This document shows positions 1 to 8,238 of a DNA stretch of 64,000 nt, in pieces. Location of the stretch: positions 4,092,001-4,156,000 of the forward strand of contig NZ_CP108476.1 in NCBI RefSeq assembly GCF_036226465.1, read 5' to 3'. This DNA is from Kitasatospora sp. NBC_01250. Its GTDB lineage: Bacteria > Actinomycetota > Actinomycetes > Streptomycetales > Streptomycetaceae. Position numbers and translations under genes: made by a program. The notes below the pieces were generated by a model. It saw only the letters and a list, made by a program, of their open reading frames with translations, searched no databases and was not told where the DNA came from. Each line of letters starts with the position of its first letter. Positions within the stretch are counted from its first letter, which is position 1.

Positions 1-542
1 CTGATCGCGACGTCGGGCCGGCGCCGGGAGAAGCCGCGCACGTAGCCCTCGACCTCGGCCGCGTCCTTGGCGAAGCCACCGGAGGGCAGGGTCTTGGGCG
101 GGGTCCGCTCGAAGAAGACCGCTGGGTCGCGCGGGGTCGCGCCGTAGACGCCGGTGGTCGACTTCACCACCAGCCGGCGGATCAGCCCCGACTGCTGGCA
201 GGCACCGAGCAGCTGCATGCTGCCGATGACGTTGATCTCCTTGACGGTGGCCCGGGCCGCGGTGCCCGGATTGGTGGCGCTGACGTTGAGGTGCACCACG
301 GTGTCGACGGCGTACTCGGCCAGCACCCCGGCGATCGCGGGGCGGCGCAGGTCGGCCGGGGCGAAGACGTAGTCGGCGAGCGGGGCCCGGGAATCGTCGG
401 GTCGCGGCCCTGTGAGGTCGCCGCGCAGCGGCTCGGTGTCCACGCCGACCACCAGGTCGACCCCGGGCTCGCGGCGGATCCGCTCGGCGAACCGGGCTCC
501 GAGCTGTCTGGCCACGCCGGTGACCAGCACGACCTTGCCCAC
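1..542 (-). CDS. NAD-dependent epimerase/dehydratase, 3' part missing
   Basis: The N-terminal 180 codons of an extended short-chain dehydrogenase/reductase; the C-terminus lies beyond base 1. The product opens with a beta strand and a dinucleotide-binding turn (VLVTGVARQLG), then an acidic residue after strand 2 (VVGVDTEP), as in NAD-binding Rossmann folds. A later segment (VVHLNVSATNP) fits the strand-4 region, and KSTTGVYG contains the Ser/Tyr-type active-site surroundings. The GTG at 542 was chosen because the Rossmann motif starts immediately after it; the upstream ribosome site is weak. It lies downstream of bS22 on the same strand, a pairing I recall as common in streptomycetes. The substrate is unknown. 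Confidence 0.85.
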   Translation of the reverse strand, partial: MGKVVLVTGVARQLGARFAERIRREPGVDLVVGVDTEPLRGDLTGPRPDDSRAPLADYVFAPADLRRPAIAGVLAEYAVDTVVHLNVSATNPGTAARATVKEINVIGSMQLLGACQQSGLIRRLVVKSTTGVYGATPRDPAVFFERTPPKTLPSGGFAKDAAEVEGYVRGFSRRRPDVAI

Positions 543-684
543 GTGTCCGCCGCCTCCCTGCCGGCCCGCCCGCGTGGCGGGTGCTTGCACCGTACCGCGT
601 CACGCTGGGAAAACGGGTGCTGCCCGCCCCGGCCTGGTCGGCCGGGACGGGCAGCAGCGCACCGGGAGCGAGGCTCCGCAGGTG

Positions 685-783
685 TTACTTCTTGTTGCGA
701 CGCTGAACGCGGGTCCGCTTCAGAAGCTTGCGGTGCTTCTTCTTGGCCATACGCTTGCGACGCTTCTTGATGACAGAGCCCAC
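685..783 (-). CDS. 30S ribosomal protein bS22 (AURKAIP1/COX24 domain)
   Basis: A 32-residue, extremely basic protein (MGSVIKKRRKRMAKKKHRKL then a short Arg/Lys tail). This matches the actinobacterial small-subunit protein bS22, homologous to the C-terminal domain of mitochondrial AURKAIP1/COX24. It binds rRNA near the decoding region of the small subunit. It uses a GTG start at 783. It is easily missed because of its length and because longer spurious reading frames overlap it. The next gene upstream on the same strand is the small HTH protein at 905-1114. Confidence 0.92.
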   Translation of the reverse strand: MGSVIKKRRKRMAKKKHRKLLKRTRVQRRNKK

Positions 784-904
784 GGAACAACCCTCGCTCA
801 CTGAGACTCCCGCCCGTGAGAGACGGAGTCCATACGACTGACGGAGGGCCTAGCCTACCGTTTACCCGGCCAGCCCCGTAATCGGGACCGATCGGGCCCG
901 CCGG

Positions 905-1114
905 TCAGGCGCTCTGTCGGCCGACGTAGGAGTCCTTGAGGTAGTCGTGGACCGCCTGTTCGGGCACCCGGAAGGACCGGCCGACCCGGATGGCGGGCAG
1001 CTCTCCGCTGTGCACCAACCGGTAGACCGTCATCTTGGACACCCTCATGACCGAGGCGACTTCCGCCACGGTCAGGAAGTTGACCTCTTGCAGGGGGCGT
1101 TCGCCGGAACTCAT
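905..1114 (-). CDS. Excisionase-type helix-turn-helix protein (BdtA-like)
   Basis: A 69-residue DNA-binding protein made almost entirely of one MerR/excisionase winged helix: LTVAEVASVMRVSKMTVYRL (helix-turn-helix, residues about 14-33) followed by the wing GELPAIRVGRSFRVPEQAV. The length and position beside bS22, acuC and proC suggest the streptomycete BldD-target protein BdtA (recalled as SCO3328). It is not BldC, whose sequence differs. Such proteins bind DNA directly without a ligand domain. The ATG at 1114 has only a weak upstream AGG. Family assignment is firm; the BdtA equivalence is from memory. Confidence 0.85.
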   Translation of the reverse strand: MSSGERPLQEVNFLTVAEVASVMRVSKMTVYRLVHSGELPAIRVGRSFRVPEQAVHDYLKDSYVGRQSA

Positions 1115-1372
1115 GACCTCACCCGACCCTTATCCGTGTGCAAGGCACCGGCTTCCCCTCCGGTGACTCCACCGACACACGCGTATCCCCAGAGTAGTTG
1201 CGGGTGATACCAGTGGGAAGAGGGGGGCGCCGAGTTGTTTTACGGTCAGAGATCCGCCTGTTGCAGTAGGTAGTCGGTCAGACCTCTGGCGCAGGCGCTT
1301 CGCGCTCCATCGTGCACCGAGCGAGCCGCCGCCACCAGACCCCCGCGGCGGCCGAACGCCCGGCGCCGGGGC

Positions 1373-2572
1373 TCAGGGCAGCAGGCCGTGGTGCGGGTAG
1401 ACCGCGCGGCGGGCCGCCAGGATCGCCTGGTCGAGCCGGTCGCCCGGGTCGTAGCCGCTCTCCGCGAAGTCGCGCCAGTGGGCCGTGGCGCCGTCCGTCA
1501 TCCGAGCAGGAGCCTGACGCCGGGTCAACCGGTGGACCTCGGCGCGCCAGTGGGCCGGCGTCTCGGTCTCCGGTGCGATCGGCCGGCCCGCGGCGGCGGC
1601 CACCAGGTGGGTCCAGGTGCGCGGCACCACGTCGACCACCGCGTAGCCGCCACCGCCCAGCGCCACCCAGCGGCCCTCGCAGTGCTGGTGGGCCAGCTCG
1701 TGCAGGCTCAGCGCGACCGCGCGCTGGGCGTCCACGGTGACCGCGAGGTGGGCCAGCGGGTCCTCGATGTGGGTGTCGGCGCCGTGCTGGGAGACGATCA
1801 CCTCGGGCCGGAAGGCGGCGATGAGTACGGGCACCAGGGCGTGGAAGGCGCGCAGCCAGCCCGCGTCGCCGGTGCCGGCGGGCAGCGGCAGGTTGGCGGC
1901 GCAGCCCTCGGCGCCCTCGCCGCCGGTCTCGCTCGACCAGCCGGTCTGCGGGAAGAGCGTGCTGGGGTGCTCGTGCAGCGAGATGGTGAGCACTCTGGGG
2001 TCCTCCCAGAACGCCTGCTGGACGCCGTCGCCGTGGTGCACGTCCACGTCCACGTAGACCACCCGCTGGGCGCCCAGTTCGAGCAGCCGGGCGACGGCGA
2101 GCGCAGCGTCGTTGTAGACGCAGAAGCCGGCCGCCCGGCCGGGCATCGCGTGGTGCAGGCCGCCGGCGAAGTTGACGGCGTGCCGGGCCGTGCCCCGCCA
2201 GACGGCCTCGGCGGCGGCCACCGACTGCCCGGCGATGAGCGCCGAGGCGGTGTGGATGGCGGGGAAGACCGGGTTGTCCTCGGTGCCCAGGCCGTGCCGC
2301 TCGTCGAACGTCCCGGGATCGGCGGCCGCCTGCCGCACCGCCTCGATGTAGTCCAGGCGGTGCACCAGGTGCAGCGTGGACTCGCCGGCCGGCGGCGCGG
2401 CGGCCACCGTGACCCCGGCGGCGGCGGGCAGTTCGAACGCCTCGATCAGCCGCATGGTGAGCGCGAGCCGGGTCGGGTCCATCGGGTGTCCCGGACCGAA
2501 GTCGTAGGCGGTGACCGCCTCGTCCCAGAGGAGGCGCAGGCTGCAGGGCTGGTCAGGCTCGGCTTGAGGCAT
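1373..2572 (-). CDS. acuC: Acetoin utilization protein AcuC, class I histone-deacetylase fold
   Basis: A 399-residue zinc-dependent deacetylase of the arginase/deacetylase superfamily. The active-site di-histidine appears as GGLHHAM, the zinc ligands as YVDVDVHHGDGVQ and QHGADTH, and the Gly-rich GGGGY loop lies near residue 310. AcuC enzymes remove acetyl groups from protein lysines; the Bacillus example reactivates acetyl-CoA synthetase. Its start overlaps the end of the upstream MFS gene by 20 bp, so the two are probably translationally coupled. The C-terminal tail (about residues 340-399) is basic and less conserved. The physiological substrate here is not shown by sequence. Confidence 0.93.
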   Translation of the reverse strand: MPQAEPDQPCSLRLLWDEAVTAYDFGPGHPMDPTRLALTMRLIEAFELPAAAGVTVAAAPPAGESTLHLVHRLDYIEAVRQAAADPGTFDERHGLGTEDNPVFPAIHTASALIAGQSVAAAEAVWRGTARHAVNFAGGLHHAMPGRAAGFCVYNDAALAVARLLELGAQRVVYVDVDVHHGDGVQQAFWEDPRVLTISLHEHPSTLFPQTGWSSETGGEGAEGCAANLPLPAGTGDAGWLRAFHALVPVLIAAFRPEVIVSQHGADTHIEDPLAHLAVTVDAQRAVALSLHELAHQHCEGRWVALGGGGYAVVDVVPRTWTHLVAAAAGRPIAPETETPAHWRAEVHRLTRRQAPARMTDGATAHWRDFAESGYDPGDRLDQAILAARRAVYPHHGLLP

Positions 2573-3767
2573 GGTCCAACGCTAGCGGCCCCTTCGCGGG
2601 CGCTGCGAAGTGCCCGGCGAGCGGGACCACGGCGAGCACCAGCAGCATCGGTGCCAGCAGTGCCCAGTGGTACGAGGTGGCCCCGGCGATCGCGCCCACC
2701 AGCGGGGCGCCGACCAGGAAGCCCACGTAGTTGAAGAGGTTGAGCCGGGCCACCGCCGCGTCCAGGTCCTGCGGGAAGAGCCGGCCGCCGGCCGCGAAGA
2801 CCTGCGGGATCACCGCGCAGTTGCCGATCCCGAGCACGGTGAAGCCGGCGATGCCCAGCCACGGCGTGGGGGCCAGCGCGGCGATCAGCAGGCCCAGGGC
2901 GGCCACCCCGGCACCGGCGCGCACCACGGCGGTGGCGCCGAACCGCTGCACCCAGCGGTCGCCGACCGTGCGGCCGAGCAGCAGGGTGGCCAGGTAGCCG
3001 GCGTAGGCGAGGGCGGCCACCCGGTCCGAGCTGTGCAGCGACTCGGTCAGGTCCTTGGCGCTCCAGTTGGAGACCGTGGCGTCAGCGATGTAGGCGAAGG
3101 CCAGCACGGCGCAGAGCGGCAGCAGCGGCCTCCAGGGGATCGCCCGGGCGGCGGCCTCGGCGGCCTCCTGGACGGCGGAGCCGAGCTCGCGCGGGCCGGC
3201 GAAGGAGCGGCCGGCGAGCAGCGCGGCCGGGACCAGGACCACCGCGCAGGCGCCGAACAGGGTGAGCAGGTGCAGGCGCGCGCCGGCGCTGGCCAGCAGC
3301 GCGCCGATGATCCCGCCGAGGCTGTAGGCGGCGTAGAAGCCGAGCATGATCGAGCGTCCGTAGCGGTGCTGCAGGGCCACCGCGAGCATGTTCATCGAGG
3401 CGTCCAGCGCACCGGTGAGCAGGCCGAAGGCGGCCAGCACCGGCACCAGCGCCCAGAGCCGGTGGCCGAGCCCGCTCGCGACCAGGGTCAGGACGAGCAG
3501 CGGCTGCACGGTGCGCAGCACGGCGCGTGCGCTGGTCCGCCTGACCAGTTGCTCGGAGCAGAGCGAGCCGACGCCGGCCAGGATCGGCACGGCGGCCAGG
3601 ATGACGGTCAGGGTGCCGTCGGTCAGCGCGTACTGCCGTTGCAGGCCGGGTATCCGGGTGACCAGCAGGGCGAAGGTCGCGCCCTGGAGCAGGAAGCCGA
3701 CCAGCAGGGCGGTGCGGGCCTGGCGCAGTCTGACCGGTTGCTCGGCCGTCGCCTCCGCTGACGTCAT
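2553..3767 (-). CDS. Major facilitator superfamily transporter
   Basis: A 404-residue integral membrane protein with about 12 hydrophobic segments in two six-helix halves. The N-terminal half contains the loop after helix 2 (SEQLVRRTSARAVL), resembling the MFS signature A region. The general shape resembles the sugar/drug MFS group that includes fucose-permease-like members, but the substrate cannot be deduced. It starts at ATG 3767 after GAGGTCCCGG and runs into acuC with a 20 bp overlap, so both are likely one transcript. Confidence 0.88.
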   Translation of the reverse strand: MTSAEATAEQPVRLRQARTALLVGFLLQGATFALLVTRIPGLQRQYALTDGTLTVILAAVPILAGVGSLCSEQLVRRTSARAVLRTVQPLLVLTLVASGLGHRLWALVPVLAAFGLLTGALDASMNMLAVALQHRYGRSIMLGFYAAYSLGGIIGALLASAGARLHLLTLFGACAVVLVPAALLAGRSFAGPRELGSAVQEAAEAAARAIPWRPLLPLCAVLAFAYIADATVSNWSAKDLTESLHSSDRVAALAYAGYLATLLLGRTVGDRWVQRFGATAVVRAGAGVAALGLLIAALAPTPWLGIAGFTVLGIGNCAVIPQVFAAGGRLFPQDLDAAVARLNLFNYVGFLVGAPLVGAIAGATSYHWALLAPMLLVLAVVPLAGHFAAPAKGPLALDHASSRA

Positions 3768-3889
3768 CCGGGACCTCGCTCACCACCGGCGCTACCGGCC
3801 GGTACGACGATATTGGCGCGAGCGTAGGTGGTGGGCCGACTTTTGGGGAGGGGTCCGACCGCACTGATCCGGCGTGGCCGCCGTGCGGT

Positions 3890-4717
3890 TCACTTCCCGC
3901 CGGAGGCGAGCTCCTGGGAGCGGTCCCGGGCGGCCTCCAGGGCGCCCAGCAGTGCGGCGCGCACGCCGTGGTTCTCCAGCTCGCGGATGGCGGCGATGGT
4001 GGTGCCGGCCGGCGAGGTGACCGCCTCGCGCAGCTTGACCGGGTGCTCGCCGGAGTCGCGCAGCATCACCGAGGCGCCGATCGCGGACTGCACGATCAGG
4101 TCGTGCGCCACCTGCCGGGGCAGGCCGAGCAGGATCCCGGCGTCGGTCATCGCCTCCACCAGGTAGTAGAAGTAGGCCGGCCCCGAGCCGGAGAGCGCGG
4201 TGGCCGCGTCCTGCTGGCTCTCCGGCAGCCGCAGCGCCTTGCCGACCGATTCGAAGATCTGCTCGGCGCGCCGCAGGTGCTCCTCGGTGGCGTGCGAGCC
4301 GCCGGAGATCACGCTCATGCCCTCGTCGACCAGGACGGGCGTGTTGGGCATCACCCGCACCACCGGCGTGCGGGCCGGCAGCCGGGCCTCGAACCAGCGG
4401 GTGGGGATGCCGGCCGCGGCCGAGATCACCAGGTTGTCGGGGGTGACGTGCGGGCCCAGCTCCTCCATCAGGGTGCCCATGTCCTGCGGCTTGACGGCCA
4501 GGATCAGGGTGTCGGCGAGCTTGGCCGCCTCCTTGTTGGAGCAGGCCGCCACGCCGTACTTGCGGGCCAGTTCGGCGGCCCGCTCGGGGCGGCGCGCGGT
4601 GACCCAGAGTTCGGCCGGCCGCTTGCCCGACCGCAGCAGCCCGGAGAGCAGTGCCTCACCGATCTTGCCGGTACCCAGAAAGGCGATCCGCTGGGGGTGG
4701 ACGGCGCTGCTGGTCAT
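3890..4717 (-). CDS. proC: Pyrroline-5-carboxylate reductase
   Basis: A 275-residue enzyme catalysing the last step of proline biosynthesis, NAD(P)H-dependent reduction of 1-pyrroline-5-carboxylate. The Rossmann motif is IAFLGTGKIGEALLSGLL at the N-terminus. Middle-domain blocks include LILAVKPQDM, VRVMPNTPVLVDEGM and the family signature around TALSGSGPAYFYYLVEAM, followed by the conserved SPAGTT element near residue 238. Length fits the family (about 270). Start is ATG 4717. It is transcribed away from the antiporter locus and separated from the MFS gene by about 120 bp. Confidence 0.96.
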   Translation of the reverse strand: MTSSAVHPQRIAFLGTGKIGEALLSGLLRSGKRPAELWVTARRPERAAELARKYGVAACSNKEAAKLADTLILAVKPQDMGTLMEELGPHVTPDNLVISAAAGIPTRWFEARLPARTPVVRVMPNTPVLVDEGMSVISGGSHATEEHLRRAEQIFESVGKALRLPESQQDAATALSGSGPAYFYYLVEAMTDAGILLGLPRQVAHDLIVQSAIGASVMLRDSGEHPVKLREAVTSPAGTTIAAIRELENHGVRAALLGALEAARDRSQELASGGK

Positions 4718-5097
4718 GGCGTGACTCCTTGATCACCGCGACGGTACTGCCGCCCATCCTCGCACCAGGGCCCACCGGATCGGGGGCCTGTCCACCGGGC
4801 GGACATCGGGCGCCGCCGGGCGGGCGGCACGCTGGCCAGCACCGTGACGGGCGTCCCCGGCGGTGAGTCCCGCCGGGGCCCGGTGCCCGGTCCGGCCGCC
4901 GGGGCAAGCGCCCCGGGGCAAAGTCCAGCGGCAATCTCCGGCCATGACCGGAGCTTGGGACATCCGACAGTACGCCCCCACCTGCGCACGATCACGGATC
5001 GGTTTTCTGTGACAAGTTATATTTCTCGTTGTCAATTTTCTGGTAATGGCCAACGCGGCCACCCGACAGGATTACCGGCGTTCCTGGGAGGTTCAGG
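4718..5097. other. 380 bp intergenic region between proC and the antiporter unit
   Basis: No protein gene is supported here; the overlapping frames are GC-skew artefacts. The proC-proximal half is very GC-rich and contains a small hairpin (CTCCGG-N6-CCGGAG, about 4937-4954). The half nearest the antiporter is unusually AT-rich for this genome (roughly 5000-5045) and holds the inverted repeat annotated separately. It must contain the divergent promoters of proC and the antiporter, but I see no convincing -35/-10 pair. Confidence 0.6.
5010..5034. promoter_or_regulatory. Inverted repeat upstream of the antiporter leader peptide
   Basis: TGACAA-N13-TTGTCA, two perfect 6 bp arms within the AT-rich patch, centred about 75 bp before the leader peptide start. 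The spacing fits a dimeric repressor or activator site. No adjacent regulator gene identifies the binding protein. Confidence 0.4.
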
Positions 5098-5163
5098 ATG
5101 ACCGTGCGTCTCCGCAGCACCCGTGGGCCAGCCACGCAGGGTCACCGTTGGGGGCGCCGGTGA
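5098..5163 (+). CDS. 21-residue leader peptide, translationally coupled to the antiporter
   Basis: A short reading frame beginning MTVRLRSTRGPATQ and ending HRWGRR. It is preceded by the strongest ribosome site in this region (GGGAGG, seven bases before the ATG). Its TGA at 5161-5163 overlaps the GTG start of the antiporter at 5160 (GTGA). The peptide is rich in Arg and has no Cys or Trp run that would identify an amino-acid attenuator. Its function may simply be to load ribosomes onto the antiporter cistron, which has a poor site of its own. This is a reading-frame and Shine-Dalgarno inference, not a known family. Confidence 0.55.
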   Translation: MTVRLRSTRGPATQGHRWGRR

Positions 5164-6527
5164 CCACCCTCGACCTCACCACCCGGCTGCTGGCCGGGCT
5201 CGCCCTGCTGCTGGGCCTGAGCCGGGGCGCCGGCCGGCTGGCCACCCGGGTCGGCCAGCCCGCCGTGCTGGCCGAGATCGCGGTCGGCGTCCTGCTCGGC
5301 CCCTCGGTGCTCGGGCGACTGCTGCCCGCGGTGCACCGCCAGCTCTTCGGCGGCGAGGCGCAGAGCGTATTGAACGGGCTGGCGCAGCTGGCGGTGGCAC
5401 TGTACGCGTTCGAGATCGGGCGGCAGCTGCTGACGCCGGACGGTGGGGCGGCGGACCAGGCGGACCCGTCCGGCGGGCCGGCGCGGCGGGGCGGGGCACG
5501 CGCGCCGCTGGTGCTCGCGACCGTCTCGCTGCTCGCACCGGCCGCCGCCGGGCTGGCCCTGGCGCCGGTGCTGCACGCCCACCGGCTGGGCGGACCCGGC
5601 GTCGGCCTGGACGCCTTCGCCCTCTTCCTGGCCTGCGCGCTGGGGGTCACCGCGGTGCCGGTGCTGGCCCGGATCCTGCAGGACCGGGGCCTCGACCGGA
5701 GCACGATCGGGCGCCTGAGCCTGCGGGCCGCCTCGATCGGCGACGCGGCCTGCTGGTGCCTGCTGGCCCTCTCGCTCTGGCTGGCCGGACGGATGGGGTG
5801 GCCGCAGCTGGTCGGGGCGCTGGCCGGGGCGGTACTGGCCGCCCTGCTGGCCTGGCGGCGCAGCCGGGTGCGGCGCGGGCCGCGGCGCGCGCGGAGCGCC
5901 GAGGCCGGGGCGGTCACCGTCACCGCCGCGGTCTGCCTGGCCGCGGCGGTCTCCTCGGCGCTCGGCCTGCATCCGCTCTTCGGCGGGCTGATGCTCGGAC
6001 TGGCCTGGCCGGGCACGGCTCCCGGTGGCGCTTCACCGGCTGTCACAACGTCATGTGACAAGTCCATCGACAAGTCCGGCAGCGGCGTGGCGGCCACCGG
6101 CGGGCAGCCGGCGATCGGCCAGCTGGCCACGGTGCTGCTGCCCTGCTTCTTCCTGGGCGCCGGCCAGCAGGTGGACCTCGGCGGGAGCCTGCTGGACGGC
6201 GGGTTCCTGCTGCTGGTGGCGCTGCTGCTCACGGTGGCCACCGCCACCAAGTTCGCCGCCTGCGCACTGGTCGGCGCGCACTACGGCTGCCCGCCCAGGG
6301 ACGCGCTGCGCCTCAGGGTGCTGATGAACACCCGTGGTCTGACCGAGATCGTGGTGCTGAGCGCCGGGTACCAGGCCCACCTGATCGGCCAACGGCTCTT
6401 CGAGGCGCTGCTGGTGGTGGCGCTGCTGGCCACCGCCGCCGCCGGGCCCGCGCTCACCCTGCTGAACGGGCGCCCGCGGCCCGGCCTGCGGGTCGCGACC
6501 GGGACCGGCCCGGCGGACCTGCGGTGA
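5160..6527 (+). CDS. Cation:proton antiporter (CPA2/KefB-like)
   Basis: A membrane protein of 455 residues from GTG 5160, with about 12 hydrophobic segments. The N-terminal part (VGQPAVLAEIAVGVLLGPSV) is the classic first block of Na+/H+ exchanger domains. Later elements are LGVTAVPVLARILQDRGL and the short SIGDA segment carrying a conserved membrane Asp. The C-terminal block (LMNTRGLTEIVVL) also fits CPA2. There is no C-terminal TrkA nucleotide-binding domain. A polar insert near residues 300-320 contains SCDKSIDKSGSG. An in-frame ATG at 5046 would add 38 residues of non-membrane sequence; I prefer 5160 because the leader peptide stop overlaps it and the membrane domain begins there. It may exchange Na+ or K+ for protons. 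Confidence 0.85.
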   Translation: MTTLDLTTRLLAGLALLLGLSRGAGRLATRVGQPAVLAEIAVGVLLGPSVLGRLLPAVHRQLFGGEAQSVLNGLAQLAVALYAFEIGRQLLTPDGGAADQADPSGGPARRGGARAPLVLATVSLLAPAAAGLALAPVLHAHRLGGPGVGLDAFALFLACALGVTAVPVLARILQDRGLDRSTIGRLSLRAASIGDAACWCLLALSLWLAGRMGWPQLVGALAGAVLAALLAWRRSRVRRGPRRARSAEAGAVTVTAAVCLAAAVSSALGLHPLFGGLMLGLAWPGTAPGGASPAVTTSCDKSIDKSGSGVAATGGQPAIGQLATVLLPCFFLGAGQQVDLGGSLLDGGFLLLVALLLTVATATKFAACALVGAHYGCPPRDALRLRVLMNTRGLTEIVVLSAGYQAHLIGQRLFEALLVVALLATAAAGPALTLLNGRPRPGLRVATGTGPADLR

Positions 6528-6556
6528 GCAGGACCGCACCGGTCGGCCCGTCGCCC

Positions 6557-7741
6557 TCAGCCGACCAGCTTCTCGTAGACCCGCAGGGTGCGTTCGGCGA
6601 CGCCGGTCCAGGAGAACCGCTCGACCGCCCGGCGCCGCCCGGCCGCGCCGAACAGCTCGGCGAGGTCACGGTCGTCGAGCAGCCGGTTGACCGCCTCGGC
6701 CAGGCCGGCCGCCAGCTGCCCGGGGTCGGCCGGCTCGCCCGTCCCGTCCGGCCCGGGCCGGAAGCCGACCAGCAGGCCGGTGCCGCCGTCCTCCACCACC
6801 TCGGGGATCCCGCCGACCGCGGTGGCCACCACCGCCGTCCCGCAGGCCATCGCCTCCAGGTTCACGATGCCCATCGGCTCGTAGACCGAGGGGCAGACGA
6901 ACACCGTGGCGTGGGTGAGCAGTTGACGCAGGCTGCGGCCGTCGAGCATGCCGTCCACCCGCACCACGCCGCGGCGGGCCCGGGTCAGCTCGGCGACCAG
7001 GCCGGCCACCTCGGCGGCGATCGCGGGGCTGTCCGGCCGGCCGCAGCAGAGCACCAGTTGGGCCTCGGGCCGCAGCTCGAAGGCGGCCCGCAGCAGGTGC
7101 GGCAGCCCCTTCTGCCGGGTCACCCGCCCGACGAACAGCACGATCGGCAGCTCCGGGTCGATACCGAACCTGACCAGCGCGTCGGTGCGCGCGTCCGCCT
7201 GGAAGACCTCGGTGTCGATGCCGTTGTGGATCACGTGCACCCGCTCCGGATCGATCTCCGGGTAGGCGGTCAGGACGTCCTCGCGCATCGCCCCCGAGAC
7301 CGCGATCAGCGCGTCGGCGGCGATCGCGGCCGAGCGCTCCATCCAACTGGAGAGCGCGTAGCCGCCGCCGAGTTGCTCGGCCTTCCAGGGCCGCAGCGGC
7401 TCCAGGCTGTGCAGCGTCATGACGTGCGGGACGCCGTGCAGCAGACCGGCCAGGTGGCCGGCCGCGTTGGCGTACCAGGTGTGGCTGTGCACCACGTCGG
7501 CCCCGGCGCAGTCGGCGGCGATCCGCAGGTCGGCGCCGAGGAAGCGCAGGGCCGCGTTCGCACCGTCCAGGTCCGTGGGCGGCTGGTACGCATGGGTCTG
7601 GTCCTCACCGCGCGGGGCTCCGAGACAGCGGACCCGCACCTCGGCCAGGCGTCGCAGCGCCCGGGTCAGCTCGGCCGCGTGGACACCGGCACCGCCGTAC
7701 ACCTCCGGCGGATATTCCCTGGTCAGGAGGTCGATCCGCAT
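6557..7741 (-). CDS. GlgM/GlgA-like family 4 glycosyltransferase
   Basis: A 394-residue GT-B glycosyltransferase. The N-terminus (LTREYPPEVYGGAGVHAAEL) and the blocks VVHSHTWY, HSLEPLRPWKAEQLGGGY, VIHNGIDTEVF, FVGRVTRQKGL and VCPSVYEPMGIVNLEAMACG match what I recall of mycobacterial Rv1212c. That enzyme, GlgM, makes maltose-1-phosphate from ADP-glucose and glucose-1-phosphate. The catalytic E-x7-E motif is EPMGIVNLE. A GlgM role would feed the GlgE locus 5 kb away, but linear-chain glycogen synthase activity cannot be excluded. ATG 7741 follows AAGGGA at good spacing. It is on the same strand as, and 44 bp downstream of, the small peptide gene. Confidence 0.85.
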   Translation of the reverse strand: MRIDLLTREYPPEVYGGAGVHAAELTRALRRLAEVRVRCLGAPRGEDQTHAYQPPTDLDGANAALRFLGADLRIAADCAGADVVHSHTWYANAAGHLAGLLHGVPHVMTLHSLEPLRPWKAEQLGGGYALSSWMERSAAIAADALIAVSGAMREDVLTAYPEIDPERVHVIHNGIDTEVFQADARTDALVRFGIDPELPIVLFVGRVTRQKGLPHLLRAAFELRPEAQLVLCCGRPDSPAIAAEVAGLVAELTRARRGVVRVDGMLDGRSLRQLLTHATVFVCPSVYEPMGIVNLEAMACGTAVVATAVGGIPEVVEDGGTGLLVGFRPGPDGTGEPADPGQLAAGLAEAVNRLLDDRDLAELFGAAGRRRAVERFSWTGVAERTLRVYEKLVG

Positions 7742-7784
7742 GGCTGGTCCCTTCTGGGGGTGGCGGCACGGGGAGCGGAGGGGA

Positions 7785-7958
7785 TCAGCAGCAGCCCATA
7801 CCGCCGTTGCTGCCCATCGGGGTGGCGGTGGCCACCGGCGTGTCCACCTGCGGGTTCTGTTCGCCGTAGCTGAGTCCGGCGCTGCTGGTGACGACGGCGA
7901 GCAGGGCGCCGACGGCGAGCATCGCGGCGGACAGATAGAGCGGAAGGATCTTGCGCAT
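7785..7958 (-). CDS. 57-residue small secreted peptide
   Basis: The product starts MRKILPLYLSAAMLAVGALL, a clean signal-peptide layout of two basic residues and a hydrophobic core. A region of possible cleavage near residues 25-30 follows, and then a polar tail ending MGSNGGMGCC. The double cysteine at the extreme C-terminus is notable. I do not recognise the family. Its start is 32 bp from a pair of palindromic operators and it is divergent from the XRE-TPR regulator at 8239, an arrangement resembling peptide/receptor signalling pairs. Translation starts at ATG 7958 with AAAGG upstream. The same transcript could continue into the glycosyltransferase. Confidence 0.65.
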   Translation of the reverse strand: MRKILPLYLSAAMLAVGALLAVVTSSAGLSYGEQNPQVDTPVATATPMGSNGGMGCC

Positions 7959-7989
7959 GACAGAGTGCCTTTCGCTGAGCCGGGTGTTG

Positions 7990-8029
7990 TTGACAAGCAG
8001 AGTCAATCTAAATTGACCCAGTCTGTCAA
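7990..8029. promoter_or_regulatory. Tandem palindromic operators, TTGAC-N7-GTCAA twice
   Basis: Two 17 bp palindromes at 7990-8006 and 8013-8029 have identical TTGAC/GTCAA half sites, 7 bp internal spacers and 6 bp between them. Centres are 23 bp apart, close to two helical turns, so two regulator dimers could bind side by side on one face. They lie 32 bp from the peptide start and about 210 bp before the XRE-TPR start. TTGAC arms can double as -35 elements on either strand. The XRE-TPR protein is the obvious candidate binder. Confidence 0.7.
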
Positions 8030-8238
8030 TGATCATCTTTACAGATCTCCAGAGCCCACGGAGAGTGACCATGAGCTTTCGGGGAACAAGATTCTCTGCG
8101 GCAAGCGTTCGGCCGATAGCAGCCCTGAGGTCAGTCGCCAACCTTGGAGACTGTCAGCAGGTGGTGTAAAAAATGGAGTCAAATGGGCGTCCCCGAGGTA
8201 CGGCTAGATCAGCCGTCCTCCCCGTTGACCGGAGAACC

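Noticed and set aside
905..1114. Assignment of the small HTH gene as bldC
   Set aside because: The recognition helix and C-terminus differ from BldC as I recall it; only the fold is shared.
5046..5159. Upstream ATG for the antiporter
   Set aside because: It would place 38 polar residues before the first membrane block, lacks a ribosome site and would overlap the better-supported leader peptide.
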